Source: Pseudomonadales bacterium (GTDB lineage: Bacteria; Pseudomonadota; Gammaproteobacteria; Pseudomonadales; Azotimanducaceae). Taken from it: DNA of 41,542 nt. A program made the position numbers and the translations under genes. Under the pieces are notes generated by a model. It was not told the origin of the DNA. It saw only the letters and a list, made by a program, of their open reading frames with translations, and searched no databases. The stretch lies in assembly GCA_024234635.1 (NCBI GenBank), contig JACKNX010000025.1, positions 1 through 41,542 on the forward strand, written 5' to 3'. How positions within the stretch are numbered: the stretch's first letter is position 1; each line of letters opens with the position of its first letter. Positions 8,170 to 16,644 of the stretch are shown here, piece by piece.

Positions 8170-8910
8170 ATGACCGATGCAGCGCTCGAAGCGTTGATAA
8201 CCGCCAGTCACCGGCACCCCAGGAACGTCTCAAGAAATGGCGCCAGGCATCCGGTGGAAACGCTGGAATTTTTTGGCCTGAAGCCCGACATGACCGTTCT
8301 GGAGATCCTTCCGGCACTCGGCTGGTACACCGAAATCCTGGCGCCGTATCTTGCGGAACGGGGGCGTCTGTACGTGGCGCATTTTTCACCTGACGGCGTG
8401 CAGCCGTACATGCCAACGGTGCTGGGTATGTGGGAAGACCGTCTGCATCGTGAGCCGGAACTCTTCGGCAGAGTCACGGTGCGGCACATCAATCCGCCTA
8501 CGGAGGTGACCGTGGCGCCGCCCGGCTCGGTGGACCTGGCGTTGACCTTCCGCAACGTGCACAACTGGATCATGGCGGACCAGGAGCACGACTATTTCGC
8601 GGCGTTCTTCAAGGCGCTCAAACCCGGCGGCGTGCTGGGCGTTGTCGAGCACCGGGCGCGGCCGGATGCGGACCCCGCGAGCATGCGCACGACCGGCTAT
8701 GTCACTGAAGCCTATGTGAAAGAGATTGCCGGTCGTGCCGGGTTTGACTTCGAGGCGGCCAGTGAGGTCAACGCCAATCCCGCGGATACGACGGATCATC
8801 CCGACGGCGTGTGGTCGCTGCCACCGTTCCTGCGCGGGGAGGACAAGGAAAAATACCGGGCGATCGGTGAGAGTGATCGCATGACCCTCAAGTTCCGCAA
8901 GCCGGCGTAG
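8170..8910 (+). CDS. Class I SAM-dependent methyltransferase, atypical motif I
   Basis: A 246-residue protein of a methyltransferase family whose members read 'ARHPVETLxFFGxKPxMTVxEIxPxxGWYTEILAPYL'; that block is at residues 25-61. The usual glycine-rich SAM loop is degraded here to LPALGWYT, with only one Gly. Later motifs (VDLALTFRNVHNW and a GGVLGVVEHR strand) are present. The ATG at 8170 has AAGGAGA 5 bases upstream. About 260 bp separate it from paralogue C, with no gene there but a possible hairpin (CCCCTG near 7917 with CAGGGG near 7934). It ends 5 bp before the molybdoenzyme start, so those two are surely cotranscribed. Substrate unknown. Confidence 0.88.
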   Translation: MTDAALEALITASHRHPRNVSRNGARHPVETLEFFGLKPDMTVLEILPALGWYTEILAPYLAERGRLYVAHFSPDGVQPYMPTVLGMWEDRLHREPELFGRVTVRHINPPTEVTVAPPGSVDLALTFRNVHNWIMADQEHDYFAAFFKALKPGGVLGVVEHRARPDADPASMRTTGYVTEAYVKEIAGRAGFDFEAASEVNANPADTTDHPDGVWSLPPFLRGEDKEKYRAIGESDRMTLKFRKPA

Positions 8911-8915
8911 CGGCC

Positions 8916-11084
8916 ATGAGTGCAGTGACTTCAGCCATCGCCCCGGACTTCCGACCGACCGCCTGCGGCCTGTGTTACGCCAACTGCGGCATCCTGGCGC
9001 AGACGGAAGACGGACACATCATCAAGGTGCGTGGTGACCGCAACCATCCCGCATCGCGGGGATACGTGTGCAACAAGGCCGCGCGACTCGACTACTACCA
9101 GCAGGGACGCGACCGGTTGTCGTCGCCGCTGAGACGCCGTCTGGACGGCAGTTTTGAAGCCATCGACTGGGATACCGCCATCGCCGAGGTGGCCGCGCGG
9201 TTCAGAACCATCCGGGACTCGGTGGGTGGGGACAGGATCTTGTATTACGGTGGCGGCGGCCAGGGCAACCACCTGGGACCGTTCCATGCCAGCGCCACGC
9301 AACGGGCACTCGGTATCCGCGTGCGCTCCAGCGCGCTGGCGCAGGAAAAGACCGGGCTCGCCTGGACCAGCGAGCGGGTCCTCGGCGGCTACTGGCATGG
9401 CGACTTCGAACACTGCGACGTGGCGCTGCTGATGGGCAAGAACGCCTGGCAGTCGAACGGTTTCCAGCGGGCGCGGGTGGTGGTGCAGGAGATCGGCAGG
9501 GACCCGGATCGCACGCTCATCGTGTTCGATCCGCGGCGCACGGAAACCGCGGAGCATGCGGATATTCACGTTGCCCTGAAGCCCGGCACGGACGCCTGGT
9601 GCCTGGCTGCCATTCTTGGTCACATGGTGCGCAGCGGGCTTGTCAACGACGCATGGCTGGCCGCGCATACGAATGACTACGCGCAGGTTCGCGCCTTGCT
9701 GGAATGTGTGCCGGTTGAAGCCTACGCCGACTTTGCCGGTGTACCACTCGCGCAGATCGTTGCCGTTGCCGATGCGCTTGGCGCCACCGACCGGATTGCG
9801 GTCTATGAGGATATCGGCATCGAGATGGCGCCCAACTCCACGTTGTGCAGCTATCTCAATATCCTGCTGTTTGTCCTGCGCGGCAGTTTCGCGAACGCGG
9901 GCGGCATGCACCTGGTGAACCCGCTGTTGTCCATCTTTGCGCTCGGCAGTGGTAGCGGAAGCGTGAATGCCGAGGGTTACGAGGTGGGCTATCGCACGAG
10001 TGCCGTGACCGGCGCGCGTGTGGTGTGCGGGCTCCTGCCGTGTAACTCCATGGCGGAAGAAATTCTTACGGACCATCCGGCCCGTATTCGCGGCATGCTG
10101 GTGGAAAGCGGGAATCCCGCCCATTCCGTGGCGGACTCCCAGCGTTTCCGCGAAGCCTGCGCGGCGCTGGATCTTCTGGTGGTGATCGATGTCGCCATGA
10201 CGGAGACGGCGCGCCTGGCGGATTACGTGCTGCCCGCATCCTCCCAGTACGAAAAAGTCGAAGCCACGTTCTTCAACTTTGAATACCCTGAGAACTTCCA
10301 TCATCTCCGTCAGCCGCTGTTTGCGCCGCGATCGGGTACGCTGCCGGAGGCCGAGATCCATGCCCGGCTCATCGAAGCGCTTGGCGTGTTCGAGCCTGGC
10401 GAACTGCAGGCACTCGCGGCCGCGGCGACGGCGGGTCTGGATACCTTTGCGCCGGTGTTCTTCGACGCCATGCGAGAAGACCCTCGCATCGGCGCGTATG
10501 CCACCTACGTGCTCTACCGCACGCTCGGACCGGCTCTAGGCGACGTGCAGGCATCCGCGGCCCCCCTGTGGCTGCTTTGTCAGAACTACGCGCGAAACAA
10601 CGCTGACGACGTGCGGCGCGCCGGCCATGCGGGAGAGGGGGCAGGTCTGGGCAACTCCCTGTTCAAGGCGCTGCTGACGCAGCCCTCCGGTACCATCGTT
10701 TCGAAAGCGGATGTGGACAATGATCCCCGCCAGTGGCGCAAACCGTCCGGGCGGCTGGAACTCGGTATGCGTGAGATGCTCGATGATCTCTCGGCGCTGC
10801 AATCGATGCAGCTACCCGGCCGAACCGAGGCGTTTCCGCTGCTCTTGATGGCGGGTGACCGTCGCGGCACCACGGACAATACCGCGCTGCGCGACCCGGC
10901 CTGGATGCGCAGCAACGATGCAACCGCGCTCACGATCCATCCGCTGGATGGTAGGGCGGTAGGTGTGGCCGATGGCGGAAGGGCAAGACTGGTCACGCGC
11001 CGCGCTGAGGCCGACGTGGTTATACGGTACGACGACACCATGGCACCCGGCATGGTGTCACTGCCGAATGTGGGCTGGGGCTGA
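8916..11084 (+). CDS. Molybdopterin-dependent oxidoreductase (formate dehydrogenase/DMSO reductase family), C-terminus frameshifted
   Basis: A 722-residue bis-MGD molybdoenzyme catalytic chain. Residues 17-52 hold a [4Fe-4S] motif (C17, C20, C24, C52); then come the molybdopterin domain with RSSALAQEKTGLAW (137-150) and FDPRRTETAEHADIH, and the C-terminal cofactor-binding domain from about residue 640. No twin-arginine signal is seen, so it is probably cytoplasmic. The place of the Mo-ligating Cys/Sec/Ser appears to be Ala140. The frame stops at 11084 right after SLPNVGWG, while the family's remaining tail continues in another frame to 11221; one G seems missing from the run at 11077-11080. 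The start at 8916 lacks a Shine-Dalgarno sequence and is probably coupled to the methyltransferase 5 bp upstream. Reaction unknown. Confidence 0.9.
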   Translation: MSAVTSAIAPDFRPTACGLCYANCGILAQTEDGHIIKVRGDRNHPASRGYVCNKAARLDYYQQGRDRLSSPLRRRLDGSFEAIDWDTAIAEVAARFRTIRDSVGGDRILYYGGGGQGNHLGPFHASATQRALGIRVRSSALAQEKTGLAWTSERVLGGYWHGDFEHCDVALLMGKNAWQSNGFQRARVVVQEIGRDPDRTLIVFDPRRTETAEHADIHVALKPGTDAWCLAAILGHMVRSGLVNDAWLAAHTNDYAQVRALLECVPVEAYADFAGVPLAQIVAVADALGATDRIAVYEDIGIEMAPNSTLCSYLNILLFVLRGSFANAGGMHLVNPLLSIFALGSGSGSVNAEGYEVGYRTSAVTGARVVCGLLPCNSMAEEILTDHPARIRGMLVESGNPAHSVADSQRFREACAALDLLVVIDVAMTETARLADYVLPASSQYEKVEATFFNFEYPENFHHLRQPLFAPRSGTLPEAEIHARLIEALGVFEPGELQALAAAATAGLDTFAPVFFDAMREDPRIGAYATYVLYRTLGPALGDVQASAAPLWLLCQNYARNNADDVRRAGHAGEGAGLGNSLFKALLTQPSGTIVSKADVDNDPRQWRKPSGRLELGMREMLDDLSALQSMQLPGRTEAFPLLLMAGDRRGTTDNTALRDPAWMRSNDATALTIHPLDGRAVGVADGGRARLVTRRAEADVVIRYDDTMAPGMVSLPNVGWG

Positions 11085-11221
11085 GCTATCCGGACGCCAG
11101 TGGAGTACTGGTAACGACCGGAGTTGCCCCCAACGAGCTGACCGATATCGGTGATCGCGATCCCTGGGTGGGAACCCCGTGGCACAAACACGTGCGCGCA
11201 CGGCTCGAGCCTGTCGGTTGA
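11078..11221 (+). pseudogene. Displaced C-terminal tail of the molybdoenzyme (-1 frame)
   Basis: Read from 11078, this stretch encodes GLSYPDASGVLVTTG, then APNELTDIGDRDPWVGTPWHK, then HVRARLEPVG and a stop at 11219-11221. This is the canonical end of formate dehydrogenase-like molybdoenzymes ('LTD...DPxxGTPxxxxxRVxV'). It continues the upstream protein if one base is restored in the G run. It has no start of its own and is best read as the last 46 or so codons of the gene beginning at 8916. The break is either a real mutation or a base-call error; no slippery heptamer was found. Confidence 0.82.
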
Positions 11222-11341
11222 CATCGTTGTGGTGAAAACGGCGTAGAACGGGACAAACCGTAGTGCAGCGGAGGTGTCGTCCCGGTACCCGGGACTGACT
11301 CGGGTACACTGGCACCTGCGCGTCGATCGCCGGAACCCAAC

Positions 11342-11734
11342 ATGCAAAAAGACGAACTCATCGCCCTGCTGCGGCGCCTGGCCCGAGCGGGTCTCAATCG
11401 CGTCCCCAGGAAGCAGAGGGAAGCTGATGCGCTGCTGGCGCTGTCGCTCGTGGGGCTCGAGCCGGAGGGCATTTTCGATGAGACCGGGATCGATACGCAC
11501 CTGAAGACATGGCTTGCGCCTCTGGCTGGCGAGGGCGGTGTCGATCACGTCACCTGGCGGCGGGCGCTCGTTGATCGCCAGATGCTGCGGCGGGCGACGG
11601 ATGGCGCTATTTATCGCCTGCGTCGTGACGGCATTGCCGGGAAGTTGTCCGAGGACGCCGCGGGCGTCGATGCATCCGCGATCTTTGCGGCGGCCGCCAG
11701 CGTTCGGCCCGGCGCACCGCCCACCAGGGCATAA
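11342..11734 (+). CDS. DUF2087-like small protein
   Basis: A 130-residue soluble, Arg-rich protein. Its middle section, TWRRALVDRQMLRRATDGAIYRL (about residues 71-93), follows the DUF2087 pattern 'LRRxLVDxGLLxRxxDGxxYxR', and the segment before it (DALLALSLVGLEPEGIFDETGIDTHL) matches the family's 'Y-E-V-N' helix region loosely. No catalytic residue is evident; DUF2087 domains often accompany regulators. The start at 11342 has only a weak ribosome-binding site. It lies 120 bp after the molybdoenzyme tail, so it could be the last gene of that unit or independent. The domain call is by pattern recognition and moderately sure. Confidence 0.65.
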   Translation: MQKDELIALLRRLARAGLNRVPRKQREADALLALSLVGLEPEGIFDETGIDTHLKTWLAPLAGEGGVDHVTWRRALVDRQMLRRATDGAIYRLRRDGIAGKLSEDAAGVDASAIFAAAASVRPGAPPTRA

Positions 11735-11741
11735 CTTCACA

Positions 11742-11757
11742 TCGCGAACAGTCGCGA
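11742..11757. terminator. Candidate hairpin between convergent genes
   Basis: TCGCGA (11742-11747) and TCGCGA (11752-11757) can pair as a 6-bp stem with a 4-nt loop (ACAG), 7 bp after the stop of the DUF2087-like gene and before the end of the RND pump gene on the other strand. There is no clear T tract, so termination is only suggested by position. Confidence 0.3.
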
Positions 11758-11786
11758 AAGCCTTTGGTTGGTGTTGCCGCGACACA

Positions 11787-14700
11787 TCACGGGCGCGGTG
11801 TATCACCCTCCGTCGGCGTCGCTTCCTGCAGCGCCTCCAGCCGCGCACGCCCGGCTTCGGGCGAGGTGGAGCGCAACGCCAGCAGCCGGTAGAAACCAGG
11901 AACGACGAAGAGGGTGAAAAGCGTTGCCACGCTCACGCCGCCGAAGATGACAATGCCGAGTACCTGCCGGCTTTCCGCCCCGGCACCGCTTGCCAGCATC
12001 AGGGGTACGGCGCCCATGATGGTGGCGAGCGAGGTCATCAGTACCGGCCGCAGCCTGAGCGTGGCGCCCTCGACGATGGCGTCGCTGAAAGCGAGCCCGG
12101 CGTCGCGCTGCTGATTGATGAATTCGACGATCAGCACGCCGTTTTTGGCGGCGATACCGATGAGCATGATCACGCCGATCTGGCTGAAGATGTTCAGCGA
12201 ATCGCCGCTAAGGAACAGTGCCAGGAATGCGCCGGCCAGCGCCAGCGGCACCGTCAGCAGGATCACGAGCGGCTGCGAAAAACTCTCGAACTGCGCCGCC
12301 AGCACCAGGAAGACGATCAGCATGGCCAGGCTGAACGTAAAGGCCAGCGTGCCGCTGGATTCCCGGTACTCGAGCGATTCGCCCTTGTAGTCGAGCTGTG
12401 CATCTTCCGGTAGCAGCTCGCGCGCGGTCGCCTCCAGGAAGTCCAGTGCCTGACCCAGTGAATAGTCCGGTGCGAGGCTGGCGCTGATGGTGATGGCGCG
12501 GATACGGTTGTAGCGCTCGAGTGAGGCGGCACCGGCGCGACTGTCCACGCGCACCAGATTCGCCAGCGGTATCAGACGGCCCGAGGTGTCTGAGCGTACG
12601 TAGAGGTTCTGCAGGTCGCTTGCGCTCGCCCGCTGGTCTTCGCGGGCTTCGAGCACAACGTCATATTCCTCGCCGTCGCGCAGGAAGGTGGTCACCCGCT
12701 GTTCGCTGAGCATCGTTGCGAGCGAGCGGCCGATGGTCTGCGTGGAGACGCCGAGCGATGCCGCCCGCTGGCGGTCGATGCGCACCAGCATCTGCGGTTG
12801 GGTCTCCTTCAGATCCACGTCGGGGCGTACGATGCCGGGATTCTGTTCGATGGCAGCCAGCATTTGATCCCGCCACACGGCCAGCGTCGGGTAGTCGGGC
12901 CCGCCCACGACAAACTGCACCGGCCGATCACCACCACCGCGCGACAGCCCTGAGCGTGCGAAGGCGAAGGCACGTACGCTGGGAATGCCCTGCCAGGCGG
13001 CGCTGGCGCGAGCGGCGGCTTCCGCCGTTGTGACGTCACGCTCGCTCCAGGGTGCCATGGACACCACGATCATCGCCGCATTGGGCGTTGAACTGCCAAA
13101 TCCCGGAATGCGAGTAAGTACGCGCGAGGCGATGCCCTGGTCGACCATGGCCATTACCGGCGCTTCGACCCGGCTCATGATTTCCACCATGCGCGGCGCG
13201 CTGGTGCCTTCCAGCGCCTGCACGCGCGCCATGAACATACCCTGATCCTCGGCCGGCGCGTATTCGGCGGGCAGCACGCGGTACAGCGCGCCGAGCCCGG
13301 CAAGTGTCGCGACGGTGATCACGGCCGCCAGCCAGGGCCACCGCAACAAGCCGCGTAACAGCCGTCGGTAGACGGTCTCCAGACGCCGGAACAGGCGGTC
13401 ACCGACCGCGGAGAGGGAGCGTCCGGTGGTGTGGGGCTTCAGCAGACGGGCACTGAGCATCGGGGTGAGCGACAACGCGATGACACTGGAGATGCCCACC
13501 GCCGCGGCGATGGTCAGTGCGAGTTCGCCGAACAGCACACCCATGTTGTCGCGCAGGAAGATGATGGGCGTGAACACCGCCACCAGCACCAGGGTAGTGG
13601 CGATGACCGCAAAGCCTACCTGCCGAGCGCCATTGAATCCTGCCAGCAGCGGTGGTTCGCCCGCATCGATGCGGCGGTGGATGTTCTCCAGCACCACGAT
13701 GGCGTCGTCGACAACCAGGCCAATGGACAGCACCATCGCCAGCAGGGTGATGAGATTGAGCGAGAAGCCGAACGCGGCCAGGAAAATGCAGGCGCCCACC
13801 AGGCAGATGGGAATGGTGAGCGCCGGCACGATCATGGCGCGCAGCGAGCCCAGGAACAGCAGAATGACCAGGCTCACCAGCAGCGTGGTGATGGCGATGG
13901 TTTCGTACACGCTGTCGATGGCTTCGCGGATGAAGATCGAATCGTCGGAGCTGGCGATGAACTGCATGTGCTCGGGCAGGGTGGTGTTGATGCGGGCGAT
14001 TTCCGCTTTCACCGCCTCGAGCGTTTCCAGGGTATTCGCGGTGCTCTGCTTGATGATGGCGATGCCCACCGTGGTGCGCTGGTTGGCGCGGAAGGCCTCA
14101 CGCTTGTTGCGCGGCCCGAGCGCCACCTCGGCAACTTCACCAAGCCGCACGAGGTGACCGTTCTCGCCGCGGCCAACGACCAGCTGCCGGAAGTCCTCGG
14201 GGGTTCCGTAACCGCGGGCGAGGCGAATGCGGAATTCGCGATCCGCCGACTCCAGCCGACCTGCGGGCAGTTCCAGGTTTTCGCGGCGCAGCGCCGCTTC
14301 GATATCGGACACGGTGAGCTGCCGTGCCGCCAACGCCATGCGATCGAGTGCAATGCGCATGGACGGCCGGCTGCCGCCGTTGATGCCCGCGGCGGCCACA
14401 CCGGGCAGCACCGAAAAGCGGTCCACCAGATAGCGGTCCGCATAATCGTACAGTGCCATCATGTCCATGCGGTCGCTGGACAGACTCATGTACATCACGG
14501 GGCGGGCGTCGGTGTCCTGCTTCGCCACCACGGGCGGGTCTGCTTCATCCGGAAGCCGGTCGAGCACGCGCGCGACACGGTCGCGCACGTCGTTGGCAGC
14601 CTCGTCGACATTGCGCTGCAGCTCGAACTCGATGTTGATGTCCGAAGTCTCGTCGCGGCTGGAACTGCGGATGGTTTTGATGCCTTCGATGCCGCTGATC

Positions 14701-14909
14701 TGATCCTCAAGCAGCCGCGTGACGCGGCTCTCGATGACATCCGCGGCGGCGCCGGGGTAGTTGGTGGAAATGGACACTACCGGTGGATTGATATCCGGGT
14801 ACTCGCGCACCGGCAGGGCGTTGAACGACAGAACGCCAAACGCGACAACCAGCAGGCTTACCACCGAGGCGAACACCGGGCGGGTGACGGAGGTGTCGGA
14901 AAGCCACAT
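11787..14909 (-). CDS. RND efflux pump, inner-membrane subunit (HAE-1/AcrB-like)
   Basis: A 1040-residue proton-driven trimeric exporter. The N-terminus (MWLSDTSVTRPVFASVVSLL) and length match AcrB/MexB-type pumps. The two adjacent aspartates of the proton relay in helix 4 are at about 401-402 (SIGLVVDDAIVVLENIH), and the second-half repeat QIGVIMLIGIAAKNGVLIVEF is present. Two large periplasmic loops lie between helices 1-2 and 7-8. The ATG at 14909 starts one base after the adaptor's stop codon, so the two are translated together. No outer-membrane factor is encoded nearby; a TolC-like protein elsewhere would be needed. No local regulator adjoins it. Substrates are probably hydrophobic toxicants, inferred from the family. 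Confidence 0.96.
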   Translation of the reverse strand: MWLSDTSVTRPVFASVVSLLVVAFGVLSFNALPVREYPDINPPVVSISTNYPGAAADVIESRVTRLLEDQISGIEGIKTIRSSSRDETSDINIEFELQRNVDEAANDVRDRVARVLDRLPDEADPPVVAKQDTDARPVMYMSLSSDRMDMMALYDYADRYLVDRFSVLPGVAAAGINGGSRPSMRIALDRMALAARQLTVSDIEAALRRENLELPAGRLESADREFRIRLARGYGTPEDFRQLVVGRGENGHLVRLGEVAEVALGPRNKREAFRANQRTTVGIAIIKQSTANTLETLEAVKAEIARINTTLPEHMQFIASSDDSIFIREAIDSVYETIAITTLLVSLVILLFLGSLRAMIVPALTIPICLVGACIFLAAFGFSLNLITLLAMVLSIGLVVDDAIVVLENIHRRIDAGEPPLLAGFNGARQVGFAVIATTLVLVAVFTPIIFLRDNMGVLFGELALTIAAAVGISSVIALSLTPMLSARLLKPHTTGRSLSAVGDRLFRRLETVYRRLLRGLLRWPWLAAVITVATLAGLGALYRVLPAEYAPAEDQGMFMARVQALEGTSAPRMVEIMSRVEAPVMAMVDQGIASRVLTRIPGFGSSTPNAAMIVVSMAPWSERDVTTAEAAARASAAWQGIPSVRAFAFARSGLSRGGGDRPVQFVVGGPDYPTLAVWRDQMLAAIEQNPGIVRPDVDLKETQPQMLVRIDRQRAASLGVSTQTIGRSLATMLSEQRVTTFLRDGEEYDVVLEAREDQRASASDLQNLYVRSDTSGRLIPLANLVRVDSRAGAASLERYNRIRAITISASLAPDYSLGQALDFLEATARELLPEDAQLDYKGESLEYRESSGTLAFTFSLAMLIVFLVLAAQFESFSQPLVILLTVPLALAGAFLALFLSGDSLNIFSQIGVIMLIGIAAKNGVLIVEFINQQRDAGLAFSDAIVEGATLRLRPVLMTSLATIMGAVPLMLASGAGAESRQVLGIVIFGGVSVATLFTLFVVPGFYRLLALRSTSPEAGRARLEALQEATPTEGDTPRP

Positions 14910-14910
14910 G

Positions 14911-15984
14911 TCAGCTGGCTGCCGGGACAGGTGACTGCGTGCGCACCGGCAGTCCGTCGCGCAGCTTGATCTGCCCGTCCACCACGACTTCCTCACCGGC
15001 CTCCAGGCCATCCTTCACCTCGGCCCAGCCTTCGCGGCGCTGGCCGATGACAACGTTGCGGCGCACGGCCCGGTCGTCGATCACGGTGTAGAGATAGGTG
15101 GCATCGCCTTCCTGTACCAGCGCCAGGTCGGGCACCGTGACGGCATCATGGGGCTGTATGCGAAGCAGCACCGTGAACAGCATGCCGGGCCGCAGAGTCA
15201 GATCCGGATTGTCGAGCACCGCGCGGACAGTGATGGCGCGACTCACGGGGTCCACACGCGAGCCGACGGTATGCACATCGCCATGGAACACCCGGTCACC
15301 GAACGCCACGCTGCGGGCGTCCACCGGCAGGCCGGGCCGCACCAGCGCCAGGTGTACTTCGGGCAGTGTGAAATCGAGCTTGATCAGCGAAATGTCGTCC
15401 AGGGTGGTGATCGGTGTGGTGGGGGTGACCAGGGTGCCTGCGCTCACCTGCCGGAAACCCAGCAGACCGGCGAAAGGCGCCCGGATCAGGCGGTCGGACA
15501 GACGGGCCAGAATCGACTCGTAACGGGCCTGCGCCGCGCTCAGTCGTGCGCGTGCCTCATCCACCTGCGAGACCGGTACGCTGCGCTGTGTCAACAGATC
15601 CGCCAGGCGCTGGTACTGGAGCCGCGCGTCCTCGGCATTGGCTTCGGCTTCCGCGAGGAGCGCTGTCTGCTCCCGATTGGTGAGCTCCACCAGTACCGCA
15701 CCTTTTTCCACCAGTTCACCGTCTTCGAAACGTACCTGGCTGACGGTATCGGTGAGTTTGGCGGTGATGGTGACGGATTCGTTTGCGTGGGTGGTGCCGA
15801 GCGCTTCCACGACCGGACTGATTTCACGGCGGGTCGCAGGCGCGGTGATCACCAGGGGGGGCGGCGGCGCGGTTCGGCCGCCCGCGGGATGCACGTCCGA
15901 AGTGTTGTCGCAACCGCCGGCCGCGAGAATCGCGCCTGCCCACAGAATCCACGCCGCCCGCAACCGCACAGGCAATCCTCGCAT
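14911..15984 (-). CDS. RND periplasmic adaptor (membrane fusion protein)
   Basis: A 357-residue HlyD/AcrA-type adaptor that links the RND pump to an outer-membrane channel. The N-terminus is a signal segment ending LAAGGC, a probable lipoprotein cleavage site. The barrel-sandwich (lipoyl) halves flank a helical hairpin (QTALLAEAEANAEDARLQYQ to YESILARLSDRLIRAPFAG), followed by beta-barrel and membrane-proximal domains. The ATG at 15984 is preferred; a TTG three codons earlier (15993) is also open. It is the first gene of a two-gene unit with the pump. Confidence 0.94.
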   Translation of the reverse strand: MRGLPVRLRAAWILWAGAILAAGGCDNTSDVHPAGGRTAPPPPLVITAPATRREISPVVEALGTTHANESVTITAKLTDTVSQVRFEDGELVEKGAVLVELTNREQTALLAEAEANAEDARLQYQRLADLLTQRSVPVSQVDEARARLSAAQARYESILARLSDRLIRAPFAGLLGFRQVSAGTLVTPTTPITTLDDISLIKLDFTLPEVHLALVRPGLPVDARSVAFGDRVFHGDVHTVGSRVDPVSRAITVRAVLDNPDLTLRPGMLFTVLLRIQPHDAVTVPDLALVQEGDATYLYTVIDDRAVRRNVVIGQRREGWAEVKDGLEAGEEVVVDGQIKLRDGLPVRTQSPVPAAS

Positions 15985-16023
15985 GATCAGCAATCACGCA
16001 TTATGGGGATACGCAGGGGGACA

Positions 16024-16047
16024 GGGAACGGGCAGTGCCTGTTACCC
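16024..16047 (-). terminator. Candidate hairpin downstream of bfd
   Basis: GGGAACGGGCA pairs with TGCCTGTTACCC across 16024-16047, with one bulged A, one G-T wobble and a very short loop. It lies between the end of the bfd gene and the adaptor gene on the same strand, and may separate the iron gene from the efflux unit. There is no T tract. Confidence 0.3.
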
Positions 16048-16149
16048 GCCGCAGACGATCGTTTGACGGGGGCGGCGGACCGGGCAGGGAGGCGTGAGGT
16101 GTTGCTTGCAGGTTTACCGGCACGCGGTGGAGCAACGGGCCCCGGGCTG

Positions 16150-16350
16150 TCAGGCTGCGTAGGTCAGCGATCCCGCGTTGTTCGCAGAGGCGCCGGCGTC
16201 ACCCAGCAGTTCCTCGGTGGTTTCGCGGCACAGTCCACAACAGGTTCCGGCATCCAGTGCGTCGGCGATGTCCGTTACGGATCGGGCGCCCTCCGCGATG
16301 GCGCGGCGTATATCCCGGTCGGAGACGTTCCTGCAGACGCATACGATCAT
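16150..16350 (-). CDS. bfd: Bacterioferritin-associated ferredoxin
   Basis: A 66-residue [2Fe-2S] protein that reduces the iron core of bacterioferritin so that iron can be released. The BFD pattern C-x-C ... C-x2-C is visible as C4, C6, C38 and C41 (MIVCVCRNVSDRDI, GTCCGLCRETTEELL), with the cluster ligands in the family order. The C-terminal tail of about 15 residues is longer than the minimum and looks disordered. A Fur box lies 32-50 bp upstream of the start, which fits induction under iron starvation. The bacterioferritin gene is divergent, about 295 bp away. Confidence 0.95.
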   Translation of the reverse strand: MIVCVCRNVSDRDIRRAIAEGARSVTDIADALDAGTCCGLCRETTEELLGDAGASANNAGSLTYAA

Positions 16351-16381
16351 TTGCCATTCCGCTCAACTCGACGGGCGAACA

Positions 16382-16400
16382 ATAAATGAGAATCATTATC
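16382..16400. promoter_or_regulatory. Fur box upstream of bfd
   Basis: The 19-bp stretch contains ATGAGAATCATTATC and matches the Fur consensus (GATAATGATAATCATTATC) at 15 of 19 positions. It lies between bfd and bacterioferritin, close to the bfd start, where bound Fe-Fur would block bfd transcription when iron is plentiful. Its effect on bacterioferritin, 245 bp away, is doubtful. Confidence 0.78.
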
Positions 16401-16644
16401 TTTTGCAAGACCCCGTAGTCCGCGCAATCGGACGTGTCGCACATTCCAGCCGGGTCGCAGGTAAACCAGGCGGTGAATCAGTAACCTGCCGGATATTTCT
16501 CACGTCGAACCTGACCCCCGCGACGCTCACCGGGCCGTGACATCGTGGTGCAATGCCCGGTCGTCGGAGGGGAGCTGCACGTCGTGGAAGTCAAGGCGGT
16601 CAAGGTGGGATAGCATCCAGTTTCCGTTGTCACAGGACATTGCC

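Noticed and set aside
8931..10361. A 476-codon minus-strand frame
   Set aside because: Antisense of the molybdoenzyme; no recognisable domain and composition of a shadow frame.
11070..11084. Programmed -1 frameshifting in the molybdoenzyme
   Set aside because: No X-XXY-YYZ slippery heptamer at the stop; a lost G in a homopolymer explains the break more simply.
13431..14969. A 512-codon plus-strand frame
   Set aside because: It lies wholly opposite the RND pump gene and its product is a His/Gln/Arg-rich sequence typical of the antisense of a high-GC gene.
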